From positions 1,240,001 to 1,304,000 of the forward strand of contig NC_009445.1 of assembly GCF_000026145.1 (NCBI RefSeq): a stretch of 64,000 nucleotides of DNA. Reading direction: 5' to 3'. The position numbers and the translations under genes are program-made. The notes beneath the pieces are model-generated. The model had not been told where the DNA came from and searched no databases. It was given only the letters and a program-made list of their open reading frames with translations. Below, one piece after another: positions 1 through 9,132 of this stretch (positions within the stretch are counted from its first letter, which is position 1; each line of letters begins with the position of its first letter). Source of the DNA: Bradyrhizobium sp. ORS 278 (GTDB taxonomy: Bacteria > Pseudomonadota > Alphaproteobacteria > Rhizobiales > Xanthobacteraceae).

Positions 1-7
1 GGCCGCC

Positions 8-53
8 TTGACAAAATCCCGGGTTGGTCTAGCTATGTAAATGTTATTTACAT
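8..53 (+). promoter_or_regulatory. Operator-like palindrome upstream of the DUF2852 gene
   Basis: ATGTAAAT (35-42) and ATTTACAT (46-53) form a perfect 8-bp inverted repeat with a 3-bp spacer, an unusually AT-rich island in this GC-rich DNA. A TTGACA at 8-13 could be a -35 box, with CTATGT (33-38) as a poorly spaced -10 (19 bp), so the palindrome would overlap or follow the -10, where a repressor would sit. It lies 34 bp before the start codon at 87. The binding protein is unknown. Confidence 0.4.
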
Positions 54-86
54 TCACACGGCATGGCGCCGCGAATGGAGAGGGAG

Positions 87-575
87 ATGGCCTACACCGC
101 AGATGTCAATCGATGGCGCGGTTCGGAGGAGGAGCAGAGGTACCGGCCCCACATGCTGGAGTCGCCCTGGCATCCCGGCTGGATCGCCGTGACCGTGCTC
201 GGCTTCATCATCTGGTGGCCGATCGGACTTGCCCTTCTCTTTTTCACACTCGGGAGCAGAAAGATGGCGTGCTGGAACGGCGGTGATCGCTGGGCGAACA
301 AGATGGAGCGGATGCAGTGGAAGATGGACCGCATGCGCGACAAGATGGAGCGCCGCGGTTTCGGGTTCGGCTTCTCGCAGCCGGCCTCCAGCGGCAACCG
401 CGCCTTCGATGAATATCGCATGGAGACCTTGCGCCGGCTCGAGGAGGAGCAGCAGGAGTTCCGCGACTTCCTGACCCGGCTGCGCCACGCCAAGGACAAG
501 GAAGAGTTCGACGCCTTCATGGCCCAACACAAGCCGCGTCCGGCGACGCCGCCGAACGACCAGCCTCAGAACTGA
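87..575 (+). CDS. DUF2852 family small membrane protein
   Basis: A 162-residue protein. Residues about 28-54 form one hydrophobic, Trp-rich segment (WHPGWIAV...PIGLALLFF) that should span the inner membrane. It is followed by a Met/Lys/Arg-rich stretch with WKMDRMRDKMERRG and a predicted coiled coil around EEEQQEFRDFLTRLRHAKDKEEF, then a Pro-rich tail. This layout matches the DUF2852 family of rhizobia, whose function is unknown. I start it at 87, behind a GGAGAGGGAG purine run, rather than at the in-frame ATG at 63, which lies only 10 bp past the operator-like palindrome. It is monocistronic: a terminator follows at 636-671. Confidence 0.75.
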   Translation: MAYTADVNRWRGSEEEQRYRPHMLESPWHPGWIAVTVLGFIIWWPIGLALLFFTLGSRKMACWNGGDRWANKMERMQWKMDRMRDKMERRGFGFGFSQPASSGNRAFDEYRMETLRRLEEEQQEFRDFLTRLRHAKDKEEFDAFMAQHKPRPATPPNDQPQN

Positions 576-635
576 TCGGCGCTGATCGACCGATCCTCAC
601 GCCGCAGGGCTTTCAGCCCCAGCCCTGACGGCACG

Positions 636-671
636 AGACGCCCGCCTGCGAATCCCCGCCGGCGGGCGTCT
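636..671 (+). terminator. Terminator-like hairpin after the DUF2852 gene
   Basis: AGACGCCCGCC (636-646) pairs perfectly with GGCGGGCGTCT (661-671), an 11-bp GC-rich stem with a 14-nt loop, followed by TTGCGTTTC. The T-run is poor, so efficiency is uncertain. Confidence 0.6.
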
Positions 672-1050
672 TGCGTTTCGGGATACCGCCGTAGCCGTGG
701 CAACTCGCCGCTGCCGTTCGGCAGGCGAATGCCTGCGGAACTTGCAAGCGCCTGATCACAAAGGCTCTATCTGGCTGTCCCGGCTCGGCCTTTGACCTCC
801 GTGGATGTCCGCGGTAACCCCGCCTTAACCCCGGAGGGGGTTTGGTTAAGGGGCGCTTACGCGCGCCACGAGCCCTTGTTTTGACACGTTGGCAGAGGAA
901 GCAGGCCGCTTATGGCTTCGGCGGGCCTCTTAAAGCGATCAGTTCAGGGTTTTCTCGCGTAGGCGCTTTCGCCGCGACGGCATCTGTCGTGGAACGGCGG
1001 ATGCATGGCCCCGGAAAACACCGGGATGGTTGGTTGAGAGGATACTGCGG
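672..1050. other. Intergenic leader before tolQ
   Basis: No convincing gene lies in these 379 bases. The only clear structure is CCTTAACC (823-830) and GGTTAAGG (844-851), an 8-bp perfect inverted repeat with a 13-bp GC-rich spacer, about 200 bp before tolQ. A TTGACA occurs at 881-886 but without a well-spaced -10. The tolQ promoter is probably here but I cannot fix its position. Confidence 0.4.
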
Positions 1051-1734
1051 ATGACTGGCGACGGTACCGGCCTGTCCCTGATCGAATTGTTCGCCAACGC
1101 GGGCTGGGTGGTCCGGATCATCATGCTCGGCCTGATCTCCTGCTCGATCTGGGTGTGGGCGATCGCGATCGACAAGATGTTCCTGTTTTCGCGCACCCGC
1201 CGCTCGATGGACCGGTTCGAGCAGGCGTTCTGGTCCGGCGAGTCGATCGAGGAGCTTTACCGGGTGCTGTCGGCCAAGCCGACGCAGTCCATGGCGGCCT
1301 GTTTCGTGGCGGCGATGCGCGAATGGAAGCGCTCGTTCGAGGGCCACGCCCGCTCCTTTGCGGGCCTGCAGATGCGCATCGAAAAGGTGATGAACGTGTC
1401 GATCGCCCGCGAGGTGGAACGGCTGGAACGCCGCCTGCTGGTGCTCGCCACCGTCGGCTCGGCCGGTCCCTTCGTCGGGCTGTTCGGCACCGTCTGGGGC
1501 ATCATGACCAGCTTCCAGTCGATCGCTGCGTCGAAGAATACCTCGCTGGCGGTGGTCGCGCCGGGCATCGCGGAGGCGCTGTTCGCCACCGCCATCGGCC
1601 TGATCGCGGCCATTCCGGCGACGATTTTCTACAACAAGTTCTCCTCCGAGGTGAACCGGCAGGCGCAGCGGCTGGAAGGCTTCGCGGATGAATTTTCGGC
1701 CATCCTGTCCCGTCAGATCGACGAGCGGGGATGA
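1051..1734 (+). CDS. tolQ: TolQ, proton-channel subunit of the Tol-Pal system
   Basis: A 227-residue inner-membrane protein of the MotA/TolQ/ExbB family. With TolR it forms the proton-driven motor that energises TolA and keeps the outer membrane attached during division. Three membrane segments are visible: about residues 18-43, 133-160 ([23 protein letters not shown], the family signature) and 173-198 ([23 protein letters not shown]). The start at 1051 has GAGAGG 9 bp upstream and is preferred over the TTG at 1030. It is the first gene of tolQ-tolR-tolA-tolB, all on the same strand with short gaps. Identification rests on both sequence and operon context, which separates it from ExbB. Confidence 0.93.
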   Translation: MTGDGTGLSLIELFANAGWVVRIIMLGLISCSIWVWAIAIDKMFLFSRTRRSMDRFEQAFWSGESIEELYRVLSAKPTQSMAACFVAAMREWKRSFEGHARSFAGLQMRIEKVMNVSIAREVERLERRLLVLATVGSAGPFVGLFGTVWGIMTSFQSIAASKNTSLAVVAPGIAEALFATAIGLIAAIPATIFYNKFSSEVNRQAQRLEGFADEFSAILSRQIDERG

Positions 1735-1773
1735 GGGCGGGTATAGTGGCCTCCGGATCGTGAGCACCAGAAC

Positions 1774-2249
<476 letters not shown>

Positions 2250-2253
<4 letters not shown>

Positions 2254-3251
2254 CGTCAGACGACCTCATGCACTTCCTACGGACGCGCAAGGGCACGGCG
2301 CTGTCCGTGGCCGCGCACGTCATCGTGCTGTGCGTGGGTCTGTTCAGCTTCTCGGCCCGGCCGATGGTGATGCCGCCCGAGGATCTGGTGCCGGTCGACG
2401 TCATCTCCGAGGACAACACCTCGAGGGCCAAGGCCGGCGCGCTGCAGGGCAAGAAGGACGCGCCGAAGCTGCTGGCCGACAAGATCGGCGAGAAGAAGCC
2501 GACCGAGGACATCGTCGGCAAGGTCGACACCAAGCAGGTCACCGAGACCGACGCGGCGCCGGAGCCCAAGCCGAAGCCGGAGAAGCCGGTCGAGAAGAAG
2601 CCCGATCCGCCGAAGCCGGTGGCCGAAAAGAAGCCGGATCCGCCGAAGCCCGCGCCGGCCGAGAAGCCGAAGCCGGAGGAGAAGAAGCCCGATCCGTTCA
2701 ATCCGGACCAGATCGCCAGCGTGCTGAACAAGGACAAGCCGAAGCCGCCGAAGCCGCAGCAGCAGGCCGATGCCACGCCCCCAGAGCCGAAGCACAAGAG
2801 CGAACGCAAGTTCGACGCCGAGAAGATGGCGAGCCTGATCAACCAGAAGGACCCGACGCGGCAGGCGGTGACGGGAGCCGAGCTGAATGCAAATGCGGCT
2901 CTCGGCTCGAGCCGGGGAATGTCCGAGGCCAACCTCGCGAGCCTACAGGGCGCCTTCAGTGCGGCGGTGAAACGCTGCTATAATTTTCCGTACAATGGTC
3001 CGGACGCCGATCAATTCTGGGCAGACGTCGATATCAATCTCCAGCCTGACGGAAGTGTCGCTTCAATGTCCATCGTAAAGGTGGGCGGGCCCTCGCGTTC
3101 GGTTGCCAACGCGATCGCGGAGAATGGGAAGCGGGCAACGCTACAGTGCCAGGCTTACAGCTTTCTGCCCAAGCAGCAGTATGCTTTGTGGAAAATGATC
3201 CCGATGAGATTCTGCATCGGCGATCGTGAGCAATGTGGACCGCCAAATTGA
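2250..3251 (+). CDS. tolA: TolA, periplasm-spanning Tol-Pal protein
   Basis: A 333-residue protein with a membrane anchor at about 16-35, a long Lys/Pro/Glu-rich periplasmic arm at about 95-190 with [20 protein letters not shown] runs, and a compact C-terminal domain with [18 protein letters not shown] and two Cys residues near the end. TolA links the TolQR motor to TolB and Pal. The arm is proline-rich rather than the alanine-rich helix of enterobacteria, which is usual in alphaproteobacteria. The last part (from about 2940) uses more A/T-ending codons than the rest. tolB starts 16 bp downstream. Confidence 0.88.
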
Positions 3252-3267
3252 AGGTAGTCGTCAAGCG

Positions 3268-4593
3268 ATGAGCATGACCAAATTGATAACTCGGCGCCAA
3301 TTCGTGATCGCTGGCGGCGCATCGATCGCTGCGATCCGTGCGGGCGGAGCCTTTGCGCAGCGCGTGTCGATCAGCCCTGAATCGAAGCCCATTACGATTG
3401 CGATTCCTCCGTTCGTCCCCGGCGGGCCTGGTGACGCCGACGTCGCTAACGGCATTTCGCAAGTGATCACCAACAATCTGAAACGTAGCGGGTACTTTGC
3501 ACCGGTTGATCCGGCCGCGTTCCCCGAGCGGATCACCAATTTCGATCAATTGCCGCAGTTCAACAGTTGGAAGCCGCTCAGCGTCCAGGGGCTGCTGACC
3601 GGCCGTGCCACGCGTCAGAGCGACGGGAGGCTGAACGTTCAATTCCGGCTGTGGGACGTCAATTCGGGACAGCAATCGGCAGCCCAGCAGTATGTCACTG
3701 CGCCGGAGTACTGGCGGCGTATCGCTCACATCATCTCCGACCAAGTCTATACGGCACTCCTCGGCGAGAAGGGCTATTTCGACAGCCGCGTCGTGTTCGT
3801 CGACGAGAGCGGGCCGTCGGAGCGCCGCGTCAAGCGGCTGGCGCTGATGGACCAGGACGGCGCCAATGTCCGCTATCTCACGCGTGGCTCGGATCTCGTG
3901 CTGACGCCGCGGTTCTCGCCGTCGAGCCAGGAGATCACCTATATGGAGTTCGGGCAGGGCGACCCGAAGGTCTATCTGTTCAACATCGAGACCGGCCAGC
4001 GCGAGATCGTCGGTAATTTTCCCGGCATGTCGTTCTCGCCGCGCTTCTCCCCGGACGGCCAGCGCATCATCCTGAGCCTGCAGCAGGGCGGCAATTCGAA
4101 TTTGTTCGTGATGGATCTGCGCTCGCGCTCGACCACGCGGCTCACCGACACGCCGGCGATCGACACCTCGCCGTGCTACTCGCCCGACGGCAGCCAGATC
4201 TGCTTCGAGAGCGACCGCGGCGGCAAGCCGCAGATCTACGTGATGTCCGCCAGTGGCGGCAATGCGCAGCGCATCTCGTTCGGCGAGGGCAGCTACTCGA
4301 CCCCGGTGTGGTCGCCGCGCGGCGACTACATCGCCTTCACCAAGCAGGGCGGCGGCCAGTTCGCGATCGGCATCATGAAGACCGACGGCTCGGGCGAGCG
4401 CATTTTGACCGCTGGCTTCCACAACGAGGGTCCGACCTTCTCGCCCAACGGCCGCGTGCTGATGTTCTTCCGCGATCCCGGCGGCACGGCCGGCCCGTCG
4501 CTCTACACGATCGACGTCTCCGGCCGCTTCGAGCAGAAGGTGCCGACGCCCGGCTACGCGTCGGATCCGGCCTGGTCGCCGCTGTTGTCGTGA
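3268..4593 (+). CDS. tolB: TolB, periplasmic beta-propeller of Tol-Pal
   Basis: A 441-residue periplasmic protein. The N-terminus has a twin-arginine type signal ([10 protein letters not shown] at about 8-17) with likely cleavage after AFA near residue 30, so export may be by Tat. An N-terminal domain of about 130 residues is followed by repeated beta-propeller blades: [48 protein letters not shown] and [11 protein letters not shown]. TolB binds Pal and TolA. I start at the ATG at 3268 so that the RR motif sits near the N-terminus; a GTG at 3226 inside tolA is the alternative. Pal is not next but 3.9 kb downstream. Confidence 0.92.
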   Translation: MSMTKLITRRQFVIAGGASIAAIRAGGAFAQRVSISPESKPITIAIPPFVPGGPGDADVANGISQVITNNLKRSGYFAPVDPAAFPERITNFDQLPQFNSWKPLSVQGLLTGRATRQSDGRLNVQFRLWDVNSGQQSAAQQYVTAPEYWRRIAHIISDQVYTALLGEKGYFDSRVVFVDESGPSERRVKRLALMDQDGANVRYLTRGSDLVLTPRFSPSSQEITYMEFGQGDPKVYLFNIETGQREIVGNFPGMSFSPRFSPDGQRIILSLQQGGNSNLFVMDLRSRSTTRLTDTPAIDTSPCYSPDGSQICFESDRGGKPQIYVMSASGGNAQRISFGEGSYSTPVWSPRGDYIAFTKQGGGQFAIGIMKTDGSGERILTAGFHNEGPTFSPNGRVLMFFRDPGGTAGPSLYTIDVSGRFEQKVPTPGYASDPAWSPLLS

Positions 4594-4598
4594 GCATG

Positions 4599-4620
4599 AG
4601 CGGGCCGGCGACGGCCCGCT
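4599..4620 (+). terminator. GC-rich hairpin after tolB
   Basis: AGCGGGCC (4599-4606) pairs with GGCCCGCT (4613-4620) around a 6-nt loop, six bases past the tolB stop. There is no T-run, so it may be a 3'-end stabilising stem or a weak terminator. Confidence 0.4.
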
Positions 4621-4843
4621 AACGCCACGGTGGACGCCAGTTTTTGAGTCGCGCGATACGTGTTCTCCAAAATATTGGAACCATTCGTTGCAGCAACTGG
4701 GTAGTGTTTGCCTAGTCTGCTGAATTTTCGAGGGAATTCCTGCGCTTTGCGGCGATGGAAACGGTCCGCTAACGATGTTCCCTCAGAAAGACTTCATCTG
4801 CGAACGGTAATGTTTGCGCACCGAACCGAACGCGTGCGTCCGA

Positions 4844-7183
4844 ATGCAGCTTGCCAGTCAGACCAGAGAAGACGAACAGAAGTTGTCGCCGTCCATCCAG
4901 GCGGCTCTCGTCGACTCTCTCTTCCAGGATCCAGGTCCGATGTTCGCCGGCGCACTCTGCGCCGCCGTCGCGGCCGTCATGACCGCCATGAAGAGCGGCG
5001 ATTCCAATCTGTGGCCATGCGCGGTCATGCTCATCGTCGCGGGCGGGCTTCGCTCGCTCGACATGCGCTACTACCGGCACCTCTGTGACCGCGGGCGGCT
5101 GACACAGGAGGCGGTCGCGCGCTGGGAGATCCGCTATCAGATCGGCGCGATGCTGTACGCGCTGGTGCTCGGCGTCTGGTGCGTCGTCGCCGTGGTCGAC
5201 AACAGCGACCCGGTCGTCCACCTGATCGCGATCTCGGTCACGCTCTGCTACATGTCGGCGGGGGCGGGGCGGACCTATGGCCGTCCCTGGATCTTCCACG
5301 TCCAGATCCTGCTCGCCTGCGGACCCCTGGCCATGGCGCTCGCGCTGCATGGCAGTCCCTACTACATGGGGATGGCGGCGTTCTGCGTGCTGTTCTTCAT
5401 GTCGCTCAAGCACATCTCGACCAATCTGCAGCGCATCTTCGTCCAGGCCTTCGTGGCGCGCGAGGGCGAGGCGGCGCTGGCCAAGCAGTTCGACACCGCG
5501 CTCAACAACATGCCGCACGGGCTGTGCATGTTCGGGCCCGACGGGCGTCTCGCCGTCATGAATCACCGCTTCGGCGAGATGATGAGCCTGCCGGAGGACA
5601 TCCTGCAGCGCGGCGGCAAGGCGGCCGACATCATCAATGCCTGCGTCATCTCCGGTGCAATCTCGGCCCCCAGCGGCCGCATGATCCTGTCGGAGATCGA
5701 GCATACCAAGACGCATAACATCATCACCAGCGATCCCGACATCGTGCGCGACCGCTCGCTGTCATGGACCTTCCAGCCGATGGCCGATGGCGGCGCTGTC
5801 GTCCTGCTCGAGGACATCACCGAGCGCCAGCATGCCGAGGCGCGGATCTCGCACCTCGCCCGCTACGACGAGCTCACCACCCTGCCGAACCGCGTCAGCT
5901 TCCGCGACGAGATCGAGCGCCTGCTCAAGATCCCGCAGCGCCACGGCGAGCTGTCGGCGCTGCTGTTCGTCGATCTCGACCGCTTCAAGCAGGTCAACGA
6001 CACGCTCGGCCATCCCTGCGGCGATCAATTGCTGTGCGCGGTGTCCGAGCGGCTGCGCGACATGCTGCGCCCGGAGGATTTCGTCGCCCGCTTCGGCGGC
6101 GACGAATTCGTCGTGTTCCAGCGCAACATCCGCTCCAATGACGACGCCGCGGTGCTGGCGCGCCGCATCGTCGACCAGCTCAGCGAGCGCTACAAGATCG
6201 ACAATCACCTGGTCGAGATCGGCGCCAGCGTCGGCATCGCCATGACGGCGCCGGGGATCAGCGCCGATACGCTACTCAAGAACGCCGACATGGCGCTGTA
6301 TCGCGCCAAGGCCGAGGGCAGGGGCACGTTCTGCTTCTTCCGCGACGAACTCGCCCAGACCGTCGAGGCGCGCCGCATCCTCGAGCTCGATCTGCGCAAG
6401 GCGCTGGCGAGCGAGGAGTTCGAGCTGTTCTACCAGCCGCTCGTCAATCTGAAATCCGGCAAGATCTCCACCTGCGAGGCGCTGCTGCGCTGGAACCATC
6501 CGGTGCGCGGCACCGTCTCGCCGGTCGACATCATCCCCGTCGCCGAGGACATGGGCCTGATCGTCGATCTCGGCCGCTGGATCCTGCGCAAGGCCTGCCT
6601 GGAGTGCATGAAGTGGCCGGAGGCGGTGAGCGTCGCCGTCAACTTCTCGCCGCAGCAGTTCCACCAGCGCGACGTGCTGAGCGAGGTGCGCTATGCGCTT
6701 GAAGTGTCGGGCCTGCCGCCGCATCGCCTGGAGATCGAGATCACAGAATCGTCGCTCCTGCGCAACACGCAGCTGACCCATGACGTGCTGTCGCAATTGC
6801 ACATGCTCGGCGTGCGGATCTCGCTCGACGATTTCGGCACCGGCTATTCGAGCCTCAGCTATCTGCACAACTTCCCGCTCGAGAAGGTCAAGATCGATCG
6901 CTCCTTCCTCGAGGGCATCGACAGCGACCGTCCTCTGACGCTGCTGCGCGGCGTCGCCCGCCTGTCGGCCGATCTCGGCATGTCGGTCGTCGTCGAGGGC
7001 ATCGAGACCAACGAGCAGCTCGAGCTGGTTAGCGTCGACGGCACCGTCACCGAGGCGCAGGGCTATCTGTTCAGCCGGCCCGTGCCGGCGGTGCGGATCC
7101 GCCAGCTGCTCAATGCGTCGCATGGGCGGCGGACGATCGATGAACCGTTGGCTGCCATCGGCGGCAGCCGCTCGATCGCCTGA
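4844..7183 (+). CDS. Membrane PAS-GGDEF-EAL c-di-GMP protein
   Basis: About 779 residues. The first ~210 residues hold about six hydrophobic helices, followed by a PAS domain (FDTALNNMPHGLCMFGPDGRL, about 225-340), a GGDEF domain and an EAL domain. GGDEF is intact at about 418-422 (FGGDEFVVF) and is preceded by RPED, an RxxD inhibitory-site motif. The EAL domain keeps EALLRW (545), NFSPQQF, EITES, DDFGTGYSS, KIDRSF and EGIE, so both synthesis and breakdown of cyclic di-GMP are chemically possible; which dominates cannot be told. The start is uncertain: ATG at 4844 or TTG at 4814. It sits between tolB and the acyltransferase gene on the tol strand. Confidence 0.88.
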   Translation: MQLASQTREDEQKLSPSIQAALVDSLFQDPGPMFAGALCAAVAAVMTAMKSGDSNLWPCAVMLIVAGGLRSLDMRYYRHLCDRGRLTQEAVARWEIRYQIGAMLYALVLGVWCVVAVVDNSDPVVHLIAISVTLCYMSAGAGRTYGRPWIFHVQILLACGPLAMALALHGSPYYMGMAAFCVLFFMSLKHISTNLQRIFVQAFVAREGEAALAKQFDTALNNMPHGLCMFGPDGRLAVMNHRFGEMMSLPEDILQRGGKAADIINACVISGAISAPSGRMILSEIEHTKTHNIITSDPDIVRDRSLSWTFQPMADGGAVVLLEDITERQHAEARISHLARYDELTTLPNRVSFRDEIERLLKIPQRHGELSALLFVDLDRFKQVNDTLGHPCGDQLLCAVSERLRDMLRPEDFVARFGGDEFVVFQRNIRSNDDAAVLARRIVDQLSERYKIDNHLVEIGASVGIAMTAPGISADTLLKNADMALYRAKAEGRGTFCFFRDELAQTVEARRILELDLRKALASEEFELFYQPLVNLKSGKISTCEALLRWNHPVRGTVSPVDIIPVAEDMGLIVDLGRWILRKACLECMKWPEAVSVAVNFSPQQFHQRDVLSEVRYALEVSGLPPHRLEIEITESSLLRNTQLTHDVLSQLHMLGVRISLDDFGTGYSSLSYLHNFPLEKVKIDRSFLEGIDSDRPLTLLRGVARLSADLGMSVVVEGIETNEQLELVSVDGTVTEAQGYLFSRPVPAVRIRQLLNASHGRRTIDEPLAAIGGSRSIA

Positions 7184-7414
7184 TTACCGGCTCTGCCTCA
7201 GAGTCATGGCTCCGCGACCAGCCATGCAAGACAACCGGACGTCGTACCAGCCGGGGGCAGGACGCGCGCATCGCGCGCGAGTTCGTTTCGAATCGGCACG
7301 CAGTTGATCCGAAGCGAACCCTCATCGCTCTGCCGGCCTCTCTGTAAGTCTCGGTTGCGGCACCGGGATTCTACGTGCCGTTAACCCTGTACCGGCGAAA
7401 GCTTTGCATCCCAA

Positions 7415-7429
7415 TTAACGCACTGTTAA
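7415..7429 (+). promoter_or_regulatory. CtrA-type box before the FeeM-like gene
   Basis: TTAA (7415-7418), seven bases, then TTAA (7426-7429) match the full CtrA consensus TTAA-N7-TTAA known from Caulobacter and other alphaproteobacteria. It lies 43 bp before the start at 7472, in promoter position. Assignment to CtrA is by consensus only. Confidence 0.5.
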
Positions 7430-7471
7430 TCTCATTAGTGCTCGTAAGGGTTGTGTGAAAAGGGGTTGCGA

Positions 7472-8194
7472 ATGAAATCGGCGGCTAAAGTGACTGCCGT
7501 TGCTGATCATAAATTGGATGCGCTCGACAATGTGGATTACCGGCTGGCGCTGACCGCCGACGACAAGGACGAGATCTATCGGCTGCGCTACCGCGCCTAT
7601 CTCCGTGAAGGCGCCATTCTCCCCTCGGCCAGCGAGCGCGTCACCGACCAGTATGACGATCTTCCCAACAGCTTCATCTTCGGCGTCTACGTCGATGGTG
7701 AGCTGTATAGCTCGATCCGCATCAGCGTGCTGAACGCGCAATGGCGCCGGTCGCTGTCGTCGGACATGTTCGCCGATCTGCTGCATCCGGAGCTCGACCG
7801 CGGCAAGGTCATCATCGATCCGACGCGGTTCGTCGCCGACTATGAGAAAGCCCGGTCGTTTCCGGCGCTGCCTTATGTGACGGTCCGGCTCGGCTACGTC
7901 GCCTGCGCCCATTTCAACGCCGACATCGGTCTCGCCAATGTGCGGCCGGAGCACAGGGCCTTCTACAAGAAGGTGTTCCTGCAGGAACCATGGGGCGAGC
8001 CGCGGCTCTACTCCGGCCTGACCAAGCCGGTCGGGCTCGTGGCGGCCCATTATCCCAGGATTCGTGAGCGTGTGTTCCAGCGCTTCCCGTTCATGCGTTC
8101 GAGCGCGTTCGAGCGGCGCATGCTGTTCGATCGTCCGGCTCCCGACGCGTTCAGTGATTCGTTCAGGATTCAGCCGGTCGCAAAAGCCGGCTGA
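7472..8194 (+). CDS. FeeM-like N-acyl amino acid synthase domain protein
   Basis: A 240-residue soluble protein resembling the FeeM N-acyl amino acid synthase family, GNAT-fold enzymes related to LuxI-type autoinducer synthases that transfer an acyl chain from acyl carrier protein. Visible features in LuxI-like order: YRLRYRAYLREG (36-47), SFIFGVYVDGELYSSIRIS (67-85) and VIIDPTRFVADY (113-124). The product (acyl amino acid, signal or lipid) cannot be told. Start 7472 has AAGGGG just upstream; the TTG at 7451 is less likely. It lies between the c-di-GMP gene and pal, with its own CtrA-like box, so it is probably expressed separately from the genes before it. Confidence 0.68.
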   Translation: MKSAAKVTAVADHKLDALDNVDYRLALTADDKDEIYRLRYRAYLREGAILPSASERVTDQYDDLPNSFIFGVYVDGELYSSIRISVLNAQWRRSLSSDMFADLLHPELDRGKVIIDPTRFVADYEKARSFPALPYVTVRLGYVACAHFNADIGLANVRPEHRAFYKKVFLQEPWGEPRLYSGLTKPVGLVAAHYPRIRERVFQRFPFMRSSAFERRMLFDRPAPDAFSDSFRIQPVAKAG

Positions 8195-8265
8195 TCGCCG
8201 GTCCTGATCGCGCGAACCAGGCTGTCAGCCAAGTTCAATCCGCGACTTTCCCGCAGGAATCAGCG

Positions 8266-8288
8266 AAAAAGCGCCTTGCTCAAGGCGC
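8266..8288 (-). terminator. Terminator-shaped hairpin in reverse orientation
   Basis: GCGCCTTG (8271-8278) and CAAGGCGC (8281-8288) form a perfect stem preceded on the + strand by AAAAA (8266-8270). Read on the - strand it is a stem followed by TTTTT. No minus-strand gene is seen to the right of it, so it may stop antisense transcription from the pal region or simply be a stem in the leader of pal. Confidence 0.35.
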
Positions 8289-8472
8289 ACGACCGCTTGC
8301 CTTCACCCTGGCGCCACATTTACAACCCATTAACCATCGGGGCTGCTTTTTCGGGTTTCGTTAGCATTTGACGGGGTTCTGCAAGGCCCCATCAAGGTTG
8401 ACGGAACGTTCGCTTAACCATCGCCCTGTAGACCGGATGGCAGTTGAGAACGTGAGCGTGGAGGCTCCGGGA

Positions 8473-8967
8473 ATGAAATATCAAATGCGTATCCTCCAGG
8501 GATTGAAGTTGGCTGCCGTGCTCGCGGTTGCACTGTCGATGGGTGCTTGCGCGAACAAGAGCTTGACCGACGCCAACGCCATGGCGGGCGGCGCGGCGGC
8601 CCCGGGCAGCCAGCAGGACTTCGTGGTGAACGTCGGCGATCGAGTCTTCTTCGAGAGCGATCAGACCGATCTCACGCCGCAGGCGATCGCCACGCTCGAG
8701 AAGCAGGCGCAGTGGCTGCAGAGCTATCCGCGCTACTCCTTCACGATCGAAGGCCATGCCGATGAGCGCGGCACCCGCGAGTACAACATCGCCCTCGGCG
8801 CGCGCCGGGCGCAGTCGGTGCGCAACTTCCTGGTCTCGCGCGGCATCGATCAGAGCCGCATGCGCACCATCTCCTATGGCAAGGAGCGGCCGGTCGCCGT
8901 GTGTAACGACATCTCCTGCTGGTCGCAGAACCGTCGTGCCGTCACCGTGCTGAACGCAAGTTCATAA
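8473..8967 (+). CDS. pal: Pal, peptidoglycan-associated outer-membrane lipoprotein
   Basis: A 164-residue lipoprotein. The signal peptide MKYQMRILQGLKLAAVLAVA leads to the lipobox LSMGAC, so Cys27 should be lipidated and anchored in the outer membrane. The rest is an OmpA-like peptidoglycan-binding domain with FFESDQTDLTPQA, IEGHADERGTREYNIALG and RAQSVRNFLVSRGI. Pal tethers the outer membrane to the wall and is the docking partner of TolA and TolB. Start 8473 has GGAGG 9 bp upstream; a start at 8368 would bury the signal peptide. A strong terminator follows at once, so pal can be made independently of cpoB. Confidence 0.93.
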   Translation: MKYQMRILQGLKLAAVLAVALSMGACANKSLTDANAMAGGAAAPGSQQDFVVNVGDRVFFESDQTDLTPQAIATLEKQAQWLQSYPRYSFTIEGHADERGTREYNIALGARRAQSVRNFLVSRGIDQSRMRTISYGKERPVAVCNDISCWSQNRRAVTVLNASS

Positions 8968-8987
8968 AGCTGAACAAACTGATTGCT

Positions 8988-9029
8988 GATGAAGCCGGCG
9001 TCGGAGACCGACGCCGGCTTCATCTTTTT
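8988..9029 (+). terminator. Strong intrinsic terminator after pal
   Basis: GATGAAGCCGGCGTCGG (8988-9004) pairs perfectly over 17 bp with 9008-9024 around a 3-nt loop and is followed by TTTTT (9025-9029). It begins 20 bp after the pal stop. Confidence 0.9.
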
Positions 9030-9132
9030 GTCTTCGCTTGAACGTCATTTGTCTCTATTGCCGTTCTGCCGTACAGCCCCATCCATTGGGCTATGTTTTC
9101 CAACCTCTCGCCGATCCGGTCGTCAGGGCAGC

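Noticed and set aside
8323..8440. Extra CtrA boxes upstream of pal (TTAACCATC at 8331 and 8414)
   Set aside because: Single TTAA half-sites only; no second TTAA at seven-base spacing.
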